The notes under the pieces: generated by a model | What the model was told of the DNA's origin: nothing | The model's input: only the letters and a program-made list of their open reading frames with translations | The model's database searches: none | Assembly: GCA_021803215.1 (NCBI GenBank) | Contig: JAJZLV010000131.1 | Coordinates: 1-46,976, forward strand | DNA length: 46,976 nucleotides | Origin: Actinomycetes bacterium | GTDB lineage: Bacteria > Actinomycetota > Acidimicrobiia > Acidimicrobiales > Bog-793 | Direction of reading: 5' to 3' | Program-made: the position numbers and the translations under genes | In this document: positions 1 through 7,410 of the stretch, piece by piece | How positions within the stretch are numbered: position 1 is the stretch's first letter | Layout of the letters: the number at the start of each line of letters is the position of its first letter

Positions 1-436
1 CCGGCCGGCCAGCGACCCCGGGGCGCGGCCGGCCGGGCGGCGAGAGCCTTCCGGCCCGCCGCGTCGGCGTCGGGCGGCAGGCAGGCTCGGCGAGGAGCAA
101 GGGGGCCGCCTGAAGAGAGCCGGCCAGGGGTTCGAGCTCTCGGGGCCGGGAGGCCGCCAGGGCCCGCAGACGCCTGCGAGCGAGCGACTCGAGCTCCCGC
201 TCGAGCCAGGCATCCGCATAGGAGCGGGCCGAGGGCGCCGGCTCGAGGCCGGCCTCGAGCCAGATCTTCTGGTGGCGGGGAGGATAGGAGACGAGCTCTT
301 CGGCCAGCACGTTCCAGTGCGACGGGGGCCCCTCGGCTCCAAGCTTGCCCGGGCGGAGCGGGCGGAGCCTCGCCCGGCTCGAGGCCGCCGGCGCCGGCTC
401 CCTCTCCTCCCACCTCTTCTCAGCTGCTGCTCCCAC
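1..436 (-). CDS. Unidentified protein, divergent from lexA, 3' end outside window
   Basis: An open frame on the minus strand starts at GTG 436, preceded by a good Shine-Dalgarno (GGAGGAGGAACA-GTG), and runs without a stop for 145 codons off the left edge. The N-terminus is basic and Ala/Glu-rich. A more structured stretch follows, with motifs such as SHWNVLAEELVSYPP and YADAWLERELESLARRR, suggesting a helical, Arg-rich domain; the last visible part is Pro/Arg-rich. I do not recognise the family. No LysM domain is visible, so it is not an obvious counterpart of the LysM protein found divergent from lexA in mycobacteria. It shares its 178-bp upstream region, with three LexA boxes, with lexA, so SOS control is a reasonable inference. 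A chance open frame is possible at this GC content, but the start signal and residue pattern argue for a real gene. Confidence 0.6.
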   Translation of the reverse strand, partial: MGAAAEKRWEEREPAPAASSRARLRPLRPGKLGAEGPPSHWNVLAEELVSYPPRHQKIWLEAGLEPAPSARSYADAWLERELESLARRRLRALAASRPRELEPLAGSLQAAPLLLAEPACRPTPTRRAGRLSPPGRPRPGVAGRP

Positions 437-500
437 TGTTCCTCCTCCCCTCACGATCGGGGCGGTCGGGCGTACATGTGTTCGAGCCATCATCCAACCA

Positions 501-514
501 CGAACGTTCGTTCG
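501..514. promoter_or_regulatory. LexA (SOS) box 1, perfect consensus
   Basis: CGAACGTTCGTTCG is an exact match to the Gram-positive/actinobacterial LexA operator CGAAC-N4-GTTCG. It lies 101 bp upstream of the lexA start and 65 bp upstream of the divergent gene's start, so it could control both. Negative autoregulation of lexA through such boxes is established in the family. Confidence 0.9.
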
Positions 515-529
515 CTGTCAACAGATTCT

Positions 530-543
530 CGAACGCACGTTCC
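530..543. promoter_or_regulatory. LexA (SOS) box 2
   Basis: CGAACGCACGTTCC matches CGAAC-N4-GTTCG at nine of ten fixed positions. It begins 29 bp after box 1 and ends 1 bp before box 3. Confidence 0.8.
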
Positions 544-544
544 T

Positions 545-558
545 CGAACGAATGTTTG
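545..558. promoter_or_regulatory. LexA (SOS) box 3
   Basis: CGAACGAATGTTTG matches CGAAC-N4-GTTCG at nine of ten fixed positions. It starts 15 bp after the start of box 2 and lies 57-70 bp upstream of the lexA ATG, where it would overlap the promoter or initial transcript. Confidence 0.75.
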
Positions 559-614
559 TATCTGCCCGTCGAACCGGTTACCCTGAGCCGGTCCGACCAC
601 GAGAGGAGATCGGC

Positions 615-1247
615 ATGGCCGAGAGCGCGCTCGCCGGGAAGCGGCGGAGCATCTTGGAGTTCATCGCGGAGCAGATCCGCCAGCGGGGCTATCCCCCCTC
701 GGTGCGCGAGATAGGAGAGGCCGTCGGTCTCACCTCCTCCTCGACCGTGCACACCCATCTGAAGGTGCTGCAACGGGACGGCTACCTGCAACGAGACCCC
801 ACCAAGCCGCGAGCCATCATCGTGAACTTCGAGCCGAGCTCGGGGGCCGCTATGCGTGTGAGGCCGGCCTCGCACGTCCCGCTCGTCGGCGAGGTGGCGG
901 CCGGCACCGGGGTGCTCGCCGAGCAGAACGTCGAGCAGGTGCTGCCGATCCCGGAGGACTTCACCGGACCAGGCGAGCTCTTCATGCTCCGGGTCCGAGG
1001 TGACTCGATGATCGAAGCCGGGATCTTCGACGGCGACTACGTGGTCGTTCGCCACCAGCCCACAGCCGAGCTCGGTGAGATCGTGGTGGCCGGCATCCCC
1101 GGTGAGGAGGCCACTGTGAAGATCTTCAAGCGCCGGCGCAACAAGGTCGTCCTCGTGCCCGCCAACCCGAGCTTCTCGGAGATCGAGCTCGCCCCCGACG
1201 AGGTGACGATCTACGGAAAGGTGGTGACAGTCCTCCGTCGGCTCTGA
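615..1247 (+). CDS. lexA: LexA repressor, SOS regulator
   Basis: LexA represses DNA-damage genes and cleaves itself when RecA filaments form. The 210-residue product has the N-terminal winged helix-turn-helix (about residues 5-70, with PPSVREIG and SSSTVHTHL) and a C-terminal S24 peptidase domain. The self-cleavage bond Ala96-Gly97 (EVAAG), nucleophile Ser131 (RGDSM) and base Lys169 (TVKIF) are all present. I chose ATG 615, preceded by GAGAGGAGAT, over upstream in-frame starts because it gives the normal family length and leaves three LexA boxes upstream rather than inside the gene. Autoregulation is expected. Confidence 0.97.
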   Translation: MAESALAGKRRSILEFIAEQIRQRGYPPSVREIGEAVGLTSSSTVHTHLKVLQRDGYLQRDPTKPRAIIVNFEPSSGAAMRVRPASHVPLVGEVAAGTGVLAEQNVEQVLPIPEDFTGPGELFMLRVRGDSMIEAGIFDGDYVVVRHQPTAELGEIVVAGIPGEEATVKIFKRRRNKVVLVPANPSFSEIELAPDEVTIYGKVVTVLRRL

Positions 1248-1275
1248 GCTGTTAACGCAAGCTGCGCCACCTGGC

Positions 1276-1524
1276 TCACCGCAGGCCCGACTGCGGCCCA
1301 ACTGGGGCAGACGCGGCTGTCGGCGCCGGCCCAGTTGCCGGGAGCGCGAACGTGCGGAATGACAGGGGCGCCGCTGCCCGGAGGGCGGCGGCCTGCTCGG
1401 CCAGGCGCTCGCTCGAGCTCGAGGCGCTGATCCCCACCACCTCGAAGGAGTCGCTCGACTGGACCAGGCCTGTCGCCTGGGTGCCGATCGAGCCGGCGAT
1501 GGCGATGCGGCGTCGCTCACCCAT
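1276..1524 (-). pseudogene. dxr: 5' remnant of 1-deoxy-D-xylulose-5-phosphate reductoisomerase gene
   Basis: The first roughly 50 residues of this 82-codon frame (RRIAIAGSIGTQATGLVQ, then FEVVGISASSSSERLAEQAA) resemble the NADPH-binding N-terminus of Dxr, where GSTGSIGTQAL...FEVVGL...LAEQ is typical. The glycine loop lacks three residues, and after about residue 50 the similarity gives way to low-complexity Ala/Pro sequence and a TGA. Dxr is normally about 390 residues, so the NADPH loop is damaged and the catalytic and C-terminal domains are missing. It is best read as a decayed fragment left by rearrangement. A functional dxr for isoprenoid synthesis would have to lie elsewhere. Confidence 0.6.
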
Positions 1525-1559
1525 TTGACCTCTGGGATCAGTCTCGCGAGAGTGATCGT

Positions 1560-2288
1560 GTGAGCCTGTCGCGTCTGGTCGTCCTGGGTCTTCTCGCCGA
1601 GCACGGCCCGCTGCACGGCCACCAGCTCCGGCTGGCAGCTGAGGCGCGAAACGTCGAATCCTGGGGTGGGGTGGGCCCCGGCGCCCTCTACCGCGAGCTG
1701 CACCAGCTCGAGGCCGAAGCCCTGATCGAGCTCGTCCGCAGCGAGCAGGTCGGAAAGCGTCCCGCCCGCACCGTCTACCGGGTGACCGACGCCGGGCGCG
1801 AGGCACTGCGGGCACTTCGCGCCGAGACACTCGGCGCGTTCGCCCGTCCCCCCGACCCGGTCGGCGTCGCCCTGCTCTTCGGCGGTTCGGATTGCCCCGA
1901 GGAGCTGCTCGGGGCACTGGGACGTCGTCACGAGGCGGCGCTCGCCGCCCTTAGTGCCCTCATGGCCAAACGAGCCTCCCTCGAGGAACAGGGCGTGCTC
2001 AGCCTCGCCGGCGCGGCGGTGTTCCGCCGCGCCGAGCTGTACCTCGAGGCCGAGCTGGCCTGGCACGAGGAGTGCCCCTCGGTGCTTGGCGGGGAGGCCG
2101 CCAGTGATCGCCCCAACGCCTGCGTCGCCCGAGGTCCCAGCGTCGCCCGAGGTCCCAGCGTCGCCCGAGGTCCCAGCGTCGCCCGAGGTCCCAGCGTCGC
2201 CCGAGACGGTGCCGGTGGCATCGGACCGACCCGGCGTGAGGCCGCCGGCAGCTCCGCAGCGCGCAGGACGGGAGGGACGACGCGATGA
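1560..2288 (+). CDS. PadR-family transcriptional regulator with a repetitive C-terminal tail
   Basis: Residues 1-90 form a PadR-type winged helix (LVVLGLLAEHGPLHGHQL, GALYRELHQLEAEALIE, then the wing YRVTDAGREAL), followed by a C-terminal helical region with YLEAELAWHEE. The GTG start at 1560 is preceded by GAGAG. The last 60 or so residues are unusual: four tandem VARGPS hexapeptides encoded by a perfect 18-bp repeat, then a Gly/Ser/Arg-rich tail. The stop overlaps the start of the MFS exporter (ATGA), so the two are co-transcribed and probably translationally coupled. PadR proteins commonly repress a neighbouring transporter. The 10-bp palindrome TCTCGCGAGA at 1542-1551, just ahead of the start, is a possible operator. 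Confidence 0.87.
   Translation: MSLSRLVVLGLLAEHGPLHGHQLRLAAEARNVESWGGVGPGALYRELHQLEAEALIELVRSEQVGKRPARTVYRVTDAGREALRALRAETLGAFARPPDPVGVALLFGGSDCPEELLGALGRRHEAALAALSALMAKRASLEEQGVLSLAGAAVFRRAELYLEAELAWHEECPSVLGGEAASDRPNACVARGPSVARGPSVARGPSVARGPSVARDGAGGIGPTRREAAGSSAARRTGGTTR
2124..2205 (+). repeat. Perfect 18-bp tandem repeat, 4 copies plus a partial copy
   Basis: GTCGCCCGAGGTCCCAGC is repeated exactly at 2124, 2142, 2160 and 2178, followed by its first 10 bases at 2196. The 18-bp unit keeps the reading frame, encoding VARGPS hexapeptides in the PadR regulator. Exact identity among the copies indicates recent slippage expansion. Confidence 0.95.
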
Positions 2289-3757
2289 CGAGCGAGGTGT
2301 CCGCCGGGCCAGCACTCAGCGAGAAGCCCAGACTCTCGACCCACACCGGTCTCGCCATGGTCGTCGTCATGACCGGGGTCCTCATCACCGCGGTGGACAC
2401 GACGATCGTCGTCTTGGCGCTCCCCGAGATCGAGCGTGGCTTGCACGTAGCGCTCTCCTCGGTCATCTGGGTCGTGATCGGCTACCTGCTCGTCATTACC
2501 CTGCTCGCCACCCAGGTCGGCCGGCTCGGGGACATGTTCGGACGGGTGCGGATGTACGAGGCGGGGTTCTTTGTGTTCGTCCTCGGCTCGCTGTTGTGCG
2601 CGCTGGCCTGGAACGAAGGGGCCATCATCGGCTTCCGGATCCTGCAGGGCGTCGGCGGGGCGTTCGTCACCGCCAACAGCGGGGCGATAATCGCCGACCT
2701 CTACCCGGCCGAGCGGCGCGGTCGGGCCTACGGCTACAACGCCGTGGGCTGGAGCCTCGGAGCGGTCCTCGGCATCGTCCTCGGCGGCTTGATCGTCACC
2801 TACATCTCGTGGCGCTGGATCTTCGGGATCAACGTGCCGATCGGTGCCGGTGCGCTGATCCTGGCGACGAGGGTCCTGCACGACCACGGCCAACGCGCTC
2901 GGCGCCGGCTCGATCTCCTCGGCATGGTCACCCTCGGCCTCGGCCTGTTCGGGGTGCTGTGGGCCATGACCACGCTCGCCACCTCTTCCCTGGATGCTAC
3001 CGTCCTCGGCTATCTCATCGGCGGGGTGGTGCTCATCGGTGTCTTCGTCGTCGTCGAGGCACGCCAGCGCGAGCCGATGCTCGACCTCTCGCTGTTCCGG
3101 GTCCCAACTCTCTCGCCCACCCTGCTCGCCTCGCTGTTCCAGGGGCTCGCCAACTTCGCCGTGCTGTTCTTGGTCATCATGTACCTCCAAGGACCCCGCG
3201 GGCTCTCTCCAATCCACGCCTCGTTGCTCTTGGTCCCCGGCTACGTCGTCGGCTCAGCCATCGGCCCGTATGCCGGGCGCCTGGCGGACCGGCTCGGACC
3301 GGTGCTGCCGGCGACCGTCGGGCTCGGTGTCCAAGTGGTCGCGCTGCTCATCTACGCGCAGCTCTCGATCGGGAGCGGCCTGTGGCTCGTGGTCGTGGCG
3401 AGCGTTGTAAACGGGGTCGGGGCAAGCAGCTTCTTCCCGGCGAACTCGGCGGCGGTGATGAAGGCCTCCCCGCCCGAGGTGTTCGGGGTCTCCTCGGGGA
3501 TGCTGCGAACCTTCGCCAACATCGGCATGGTCTTCTCGTTCGCCGTGGCGATCCTCGTCGCCTCCCGCTCGATCTCCAAGCATCTCGCCTTCGCCATCTT
3601 CGTCGGCACGACCACGCTCCACGGTCATGTGGCGGTCGCCTTCACCACGGGGCTCCACGCCGCCTTCTACGCCTCGATGAGCTTCATGGCCCTAGCCGCC
3701 CTCCTTTCGGCCTCGAGGGGCCGCCGAGCGCGCCTGACACCTCCGCCCCCGCACTAG
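2285..3757 (+). CDS. MFS multidrug exporter, DHA2 (EmrB/QacA-like, 14-TM) family
   Basis: This 490-residue membrane protein is predicted to export small molecules by proton antiport. Visible family signatures are the first-helix motif AVDTTIVVLALP, motif A GRLGDMFGRVRM in the loop after TM2, and the TM5-6 region SWRWIFGINVPIG typical of 14-TM drug:H+ antiporters. Length and hydrophobic periodicity fit DHA2. It overlaps the PadR stop by 4 bp (ATGA), so it is probably expressed with, and repressed by, that regulator. The substrate cannot be deduced. Confidence 0.92.
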   Translation: MTSEVSAGPALSEKPRLSTHTGLAMVVVMTGVLITAVDTTIVVLALPEIERGLHVALSSVIWVVIGYLLVITLLATQVGRLGDMFGRVRMYEAGFFVFVLGSLLCALAWNEGAIIGFRILQGVGGAFVTANSGAIIADLYPAERRGRAYGYNAVGWSLGAVLGIVLGGLIVTYISWRWIFGINVPIGAGALILATRVLHDHGQRARRRLDLLGMVTLGLGLFGVLWAMTTLATSSLDATVLGYLIGGVVLIGVFVVVEARQREPMLDLSLFRVPTLSPTLLASLFQGLANFAVLFLVIMYLQGPRGLSPIHASLLLVPGYVVGSAIGPYAGRLADRLGPVLPATVGLGVQVVALLIYAQLSIGSGLWLVVVASVVNGVGASSFFPANSAAVMKASPPEVFGVSSGMLRTFANIGMVFSFAVAILVASRSISKHLAFAIFVGTTTLHGHVAVAFTTGLHAAFYASMSFMALAALLSASRGRRARLTPPPPH

Positions 3758-4111
3758 CGGCAACTCCAAACGACGGTGTAGTGGTCTCTCGCAAAGCCTC
3801 GCTCAGCCAGAAAGGGGCGAGACGACGGCGAGGTAGGCCCAGAGGGGCGGTGCCACAGGCGGGTCCCACCACCTCGAACCGGGCGCAGCAGCTCTCCCCG
3901 CTCGCAGAGACAGGGCGTTCACCCAAATCCAGCGACCGGCTCTCTCCCGCCAGACCCCGCTCGGCGAGTCGTGTGGTACCAGCCCTGCCTGCACCCGTCG
4001 TCTCACCTCCCGCGCCCCATCTCCGAGTCGAGGTGGGGCCCCCAAAAAAGGCCCCTTCTCGGACCGGTGCCGGCCGGTGCTGGACGCCGACAGCGCCATC
4101 GCGTTGAGCTG
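3758..4111. other. Gene-poor stretch between MFS gene and TnpB remnant
   Basis: No open frame here has convincing protein character or a start signal. The stretch includes an A-run in a C-rich context near 4040. It may hold further decayed transposon sequence continuous with the TnpB tail, but I could not identify TnpB motifs in it. Confidence 0.5.
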
Positions 4112-4378
4112 TGGCCCATCATCGACCGGGACTTGAACGCCGCGACCAACCTCGACTCCCTGGTGGAGTCCGTCACAAGCATCGGTACCGCCACTGGGGC
4201 GGGAACCGGCCGGGGAAAGCTCCCGGTGAACGCGCAGGGAGAGGAGAGGTTCATGGGCTCGCCCAGGTGCTCCTCGACGAACTGCGAAGACGGCACCAGC
4301 TCCGAGCTGGACAAGACCGTCACCGCCACCTCGCAACAGGTGGCTCCGAAGCCCCTCCTCGTCGGAAGTGACAGATGA
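4112..4378 (+). pseudogene. Decayed C-terminal remnant of an IS200/IS605-type TnpB
   Basis: The frame contains DRDLNAATNL, the signature at the end of the TnpB zinc ribbon and last RuvC motif (usually C-G-x-x-x-DRDxNAAxN). It is followed by a polar tail with LPVNAQGEER that resembles the variable TnpB C-terminus. The zinc-ribbon cysteines and all upstream RuvC sequence are missing, leaving about 89 codons to TGA 4378. TnpB is an RNA-guided nuclease encoded by IS200/IS605 elements; this fragment cannot be functional. I see no intact TnpA or clear terminal hairpins next to it. Confidence 0.65.
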
Positions 4379-4750
4379 GACAGATTTCGGAACGGTCCGA
4401 GCGCACATGCCCCGTCGCCGGGCTCGCCTCGCAAGCCGGCGCCTGCCGATCAGCACCGATGCTGCATGGTGGCCGGTGAGAGAGCCTTGGGGGTGTTGCT
4501 CTTTCATCCGGGACAGCCAGTGCTCAGCTCCCCACCTGGAACGTGTGTGCTGTGTCGAGCACTTCTCCGGCACTTCTCTCGGAGCAGTCGCGAACCCTGG
4601 AGTCGCAGCTCTCGCCTTCTCGCCCGGGCCCATCACCTCGTAGACGCTCCCAGTGCCCGATGTGCACAGATCCGTCCTGTTCGACGTGGCGGAGGCGTTG
4701 TACTCATGACGGAACTGCGGCAGGCGCCCACCGCCGAAGGATCGGCCGGC
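4379..4750. other. Intergenic stretch without recognisable gene
   Basis: Both strands contain only short frames with no recognisable motif. It lies between the TnpB tail and the 3' end of the dienelactone hydrolase gene, and may be flanking debris of the lost insertion element. Confidence 0.5.
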
Positions 4751-5623
4751 TCACGTGCGGGCCGCGTCGGCGAGCGGCACGGTCGGCACCGGACCGAGTA
4801 CTTCGGCGAAGAAAGCGAGCAGCCTGCCCCAGGCGTCGCGTGCCGCCTCGGGCCGGTAACTCGGCCGGGTGTCGTTGAAAAAGGCGTGGGGTGTCTCGGG
4901 GTAGACGCGCAGCTCCCGGTCGCACCCGGCCTTTTCGAGCGCCTCGTCGAAGGCGGTAAGGCCTGCGACGATGCGGGGGTCGTCGGCCCCGTAGAAGCCG
5001 CGGACGGGGCAGCGCACCCGGGCGACGTCCTCGGCTGCCGGGGACGCACCGTAGAAGACGACCGCGCCGGCGATGCCGGCCTCGGCCCAGGCGAGCTGGG
5101 CCGAGAGCCCTCCGCCCATGCAGAACCCGACCGAGCCGATGCGGCGTCCGGCGCACGCCGGGTGGGCCTGCAGGTACCCCAGCGCGGCCTGCAAGACCTC
5201 CATGTGGCGCGAGGGGTCGCCGCCGGCGCCGCCGAAGAGCGCTCCGATCGTCTCTCCCACCCGCGTCCCTTCCTCTGGGGATAGGCCGCCCAAGGCCTCG
5301 GCTCTACGGGCCTCGTCTCCGAGGACCGCCATCCACTGCTGCGGGGGGATCGAGTTCAAGAAGGCCTTGGCGGCCTCGACGCGCTCTGGCGCGAGCACCG
5401 GTGGCCTTCCCCCGCCGGCGGAGTACAGGTCTGGGGCCAATGCCAGGTACCCCGCACTCGCCAGCCGCTCGGCCAGGTCGGCGATGTGGCCGTCGACGCC
5501 CCACACCTCTTGGATGACGACGACCCCGGGAACCGGCGTCTTAGCGGGCGCCGGGCGTGCCAGGAAGGCAGCGACCGACCCCGCCGGGCTCTGATAGTCA
5601 ACCCACTCGCGCACGAGCTCCAT
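4751..5623 (-). CDS. Dienelactone hydrolase family protein
   Basis: This alpha/beta hydrolase is of the carboxymethylenebutenolidase type, acting on dienelactones in chloroaromatic degradation or on related esters and lactones. The 290-residue protein has the nucleophile Cys168 in GFCMGGG, acid Asp214 or Asp215 in YGADDPR, His246 in PETPHAFFND, and Glu39 in VIQEVWG, which holds the resting cysteine in classical DLH. ATG 5623 is preceded by a strong AAGGAGGAG. Relative to classical DLH of about 235 residues it carries an extra helical segment around residues 75-140. It is downstream of the patatin and MarR genes on the same strand, so co-transcription is possible. The substrate is unknown. Confidence 0.9.
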   Translation of the reverse strand: MELVREWVDYQSPAGSVAAFLARPAPAKTPVPGVVVIQEVWGVDGHIADLAERLASAGYLALAPDLYSAGGGRPPVLAPERVEAAKAFLNSIPPQQWMAVLGDEARRAEALGGLSPEEGTRVGETIGALFGGAGGDPSRHMEVLQAALGYLQAHPACAGRRIGSVGFCMGGGLSAQLAWAEAGIAGAVVFYGASPAAEDVARVRCPVRGFYGADDPRIVAGLTAFDEALEKAGCDRELRVYPETPHAFFNDTRPSYRPEAARDAWGRLLAFFAEVLGPVPTVPLADAART

Positions 5624-5758
5624 CTGCTCCTCCTTGGTCTGGTGCTGGTTCTCGATCTTCGGCGCCGAGCCCGTCACGGCGGGCAGGCCCTTGCGTGCAG
5701 GTCGATTCCGACCCCGCCCCCACACGACGCCCGGCGCCCATCTGCCCGCGGACTCTCC

Positions 5759-6664
5759 TCACGCTGGCTCAGCTGCTTCGCCGACGAGCGCATCGGCGCT
5801 CCCGCGGGCGAGGGTGATCGGCTCGGAGCCACCGGCGAGGCGGTCGGGCTCGCCGTGGCCGTCGAGCCACTGCTGGACGTGGCGGTAGGCGGCACTGGCG
5901 AGCAGGTGGCCATGGGCAAAGTCGAAAGGTGAGGGTGCCTCGAGGGCCGGCGATGGCACGACCACGACCAGGCCGCCTTTGGCAGCCGCCTGGCGTCTTG
6001 CCGCCGCCAGCCGTTCGTGCTCCAGCCTCGCGGTGGCAAGCGACAGGCTGTTCATGGCCATCGCCACCGCACCACGGGGCGGTCGGCGGGCGGGCGCCGT
6101 GGCGGTCGTGAGCAGGTAGACGGTATCGGCTCCCAGCTCCAAGGCCTCGATGACCGGCCACCCGGCGGCCAGACCGCCGTCTATCAGCCACCGCCCGTCG
6201 AGGCGCACGGGGGGGAACAGCCCCGGGATGGCGCTGCTCGCCGTCAGGGCATCGACGACGTCGCCCTGGCGCAGGACTACCGCCTCTCCGCTCAGCGCGT
6301 CCATGGCCACCGCAGCAAAGGGCACCGGGGCGTCCTCGATGCGCTCGATGGGAAGCCACCGGCGGATCAGCTGGCGCAGGCGAGTGGTCGACACGAGGTG
6401 GTCGCGCACGCCGAGGAACCCGGCCAAGGCGCGGACGATGTCGAAAGGAAACGCCTGGCGGCGCGACAGCCCGCTCCAGGCCGCTTGCAGCTCGCGGGCT
6501 CCTTCTGCTCCGGGATGCGTAGCGCAGAAGGCGGCGTTGAACGCGCCCACCGAGGTGCCCACCAGCAGGTCGGGCTCGACTCCCGCCTCGAGCAGCGCGC
6601 GCAGCGCCCCTGCCTGCATCGCCCCGAGGTTCCCGCCCTCCGACAGGGCGAAGGCGACCGTCAC
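5759..6664 (-). CDS. Patatin-like phospholipase
   Basis: The protein has the complete patatin catalytic set: the Gly-rich oxyanion loop (SEGGNLGAMQAGAL, residues 8-21), the nucleophile elbow GTSVG with Ser38, and the catalytic Asp162 in DGG. Patatin enzymes use a Ser-Asp dyad to hydrolyse phospholipid or other acyl esters. At 301 residues it is a single-domain form without the cyclic-nucleotide or membrane domains found in some relatives; no signal peptide is visible, so it is probably cytoplasmic or peripheral. It ends 135 bp upstream of the dienelactone hydrolase gene and lies downstream of the MarR gene. Confidence 0.9.
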   Translation of the reverse strand: MTVAFALSEGGNLGAMQAGALRALLEAGVEPDLLVGTSVGAFNAAFCATHPGAEGARELQAAWSGLSRRQAFPFDIVRALAGFLGVRDHLVSTTRLRQLIRRWLPIERIEDAPVPFAAVAMDALSGEAVVLRQGDVVDALTASSAIPGLFPPVRLDGRWLIDGGLAAGWPVIEALELGADTVYLLTTATAPARRPPRGAVAMAMNSLSLATARLEHERLAAARRQAAAKGGLVVVVPSPALEAPSPFDFAHGHLLASAAYRHVQQWLDGHGEPDRLAGGSEPITLARGSADALVGEAAEPA

Positions 6665-6797
6665 CGCTACCGCCCGATCTCGCCGAAGACGCCCGCGCGA
6701 GCCGAGGACCCCCGACGGGGCGGGCGCACGAAGACCCGCCCCACGTGGCGGCTACCGACGAGCCTCGACCGCCGGTCGGAAGGTAACGGCCGCGGCG

Positions 6798-7313
6798 TCA
6801 TGGAGCCTCGGTTCGCCGCGTCGGGTGGGCGATCGCCTGGGGCGAGGCATTGTCGGGCTCGTCCTCGTCAACGAGGGCCTCGAGCAGCCCGAGCGCCGCG
6901 GCCAAAGTGGCGCGCTCTGACCGGTTGAGGCGCTCCAACCTGCTGGCCAGCCAGGCGTTGCCCTTCTGGCGGTGCTGGTCGAGAACCTCCCGGCCGTGGG
7001 GGGTGATCTCCAGGTTCACCCCCCGCCGGTCGGTCGGGTGGCGCCGTCGCTCGACCAGACCGGCGTCTTCGAGCCGGTCGGCCAGGCGGGTCGCGGCCGA
7101 GGACGGCAGGCGTTCGGCCTCGGCCAGCGCCCCGATGGCAAGCTCGCCATGGACCGCGACCGTGGCCAGCGCCGAGTACCAGGAGATGCTCGGCCCCGGA
7201 GGATCCTGCCGGCGGAGCTGGCGGCCGAGGCGGATCATCGCCACGCGGGTGCGCTCGGCAAGGGCCGCCGACGCTGGAACGCCGCCCTCGTCTGTCGGCG
7301 TCACTCGAGCCAT
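6798..7313 (-). CDS. MarR-family transcriptional regulator
   Basis: This 171-residue regulator has the MarR winged helix: recognition region LPSSAATRLADRLEDAGLVERR and the wing with the conserved DRRGVNLEITPHG. Dimerisation helices flank it. ATG 7313 is preceded by GAGGGAACG; an upstream in-frame start would include the promoter and was rejected. A near-consensus promoter with an overlapping inverted repeat lies about 60-85 bp upstream, which suggests autorepression relieved by a small ligand. The genes that follow on the same strand encode patatin and dienelactone hydrolase and are plausible targets. Confidence 0.92.
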   Translation of the reverse strand: MARVTPTDEGGVPASAALAERTRVAMIRLGRQLRRQDPPGPSISWYSALATVAVHGELAIGALAEAERLPSSAATRLADRLEDAGLVERRRHPTDRRGVNLEITPHGREVLDQHRQKGNAWLASRLERLNRSERATLAAALGLLEALVDEDEPDNASPQAIAHPTRRTEAP

Positions 7314-7368
7314 CGTTCCCTCGCCAGCAATCACCGGTCGGCTCCTTCCTCGGGAGAGACGCAGCACT

Positions 7369-7397
7369 AATATACCATTGATAGATACTACTATCAA
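7369..7397 (-). promoter_or_regulatory. Sigma-70-type promoter of the marR gene
   Basis: On the minus strand TTGATA (7397-7392) and TATATT (7374-7369) are separated by exactly 17 bp, an almost ideal vegetative promoter. It stands out because the surrounding DNA is GC-rich. Transcription would start about 50 bp upstream of the regulator's ATG. Confidence 0.75.
7378..7397. promoter_or_regulatory. Probable MarR operator (inverted repeat)
   Basis: TTGATAG (7378-7384) and CTATCAA (7391-7397) form a perfect 7-bp inverted repeat around a 6-bp spacer, the size and symmetry of a MarR-dimer site. A further CTATCAA half-site lies at 7404-7410. The repeat covers the -35 element and spacer, where binding would block RNA polymerase. 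Confidence 0.7.
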
Positions 7398-7410
7398 AAG
7401 CAACTATCAA

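Noticed and set aside
420-2315. Very long minus-strand open frame covering lexA and the PadR gene.
   Set aside because: It is antisense to lexA and the PadR gene, with repetitive Ala/Gly/Arg composition; high GC content produces long stop-free antisense frames.
3803-4636. A 277-codon minus-strand frame across the gene-poor segment after the MFS gene.
   Set aside because: No start signal or motif; it overlaps the TnpB remnant on the other strand and has the composition of a shadow frame.
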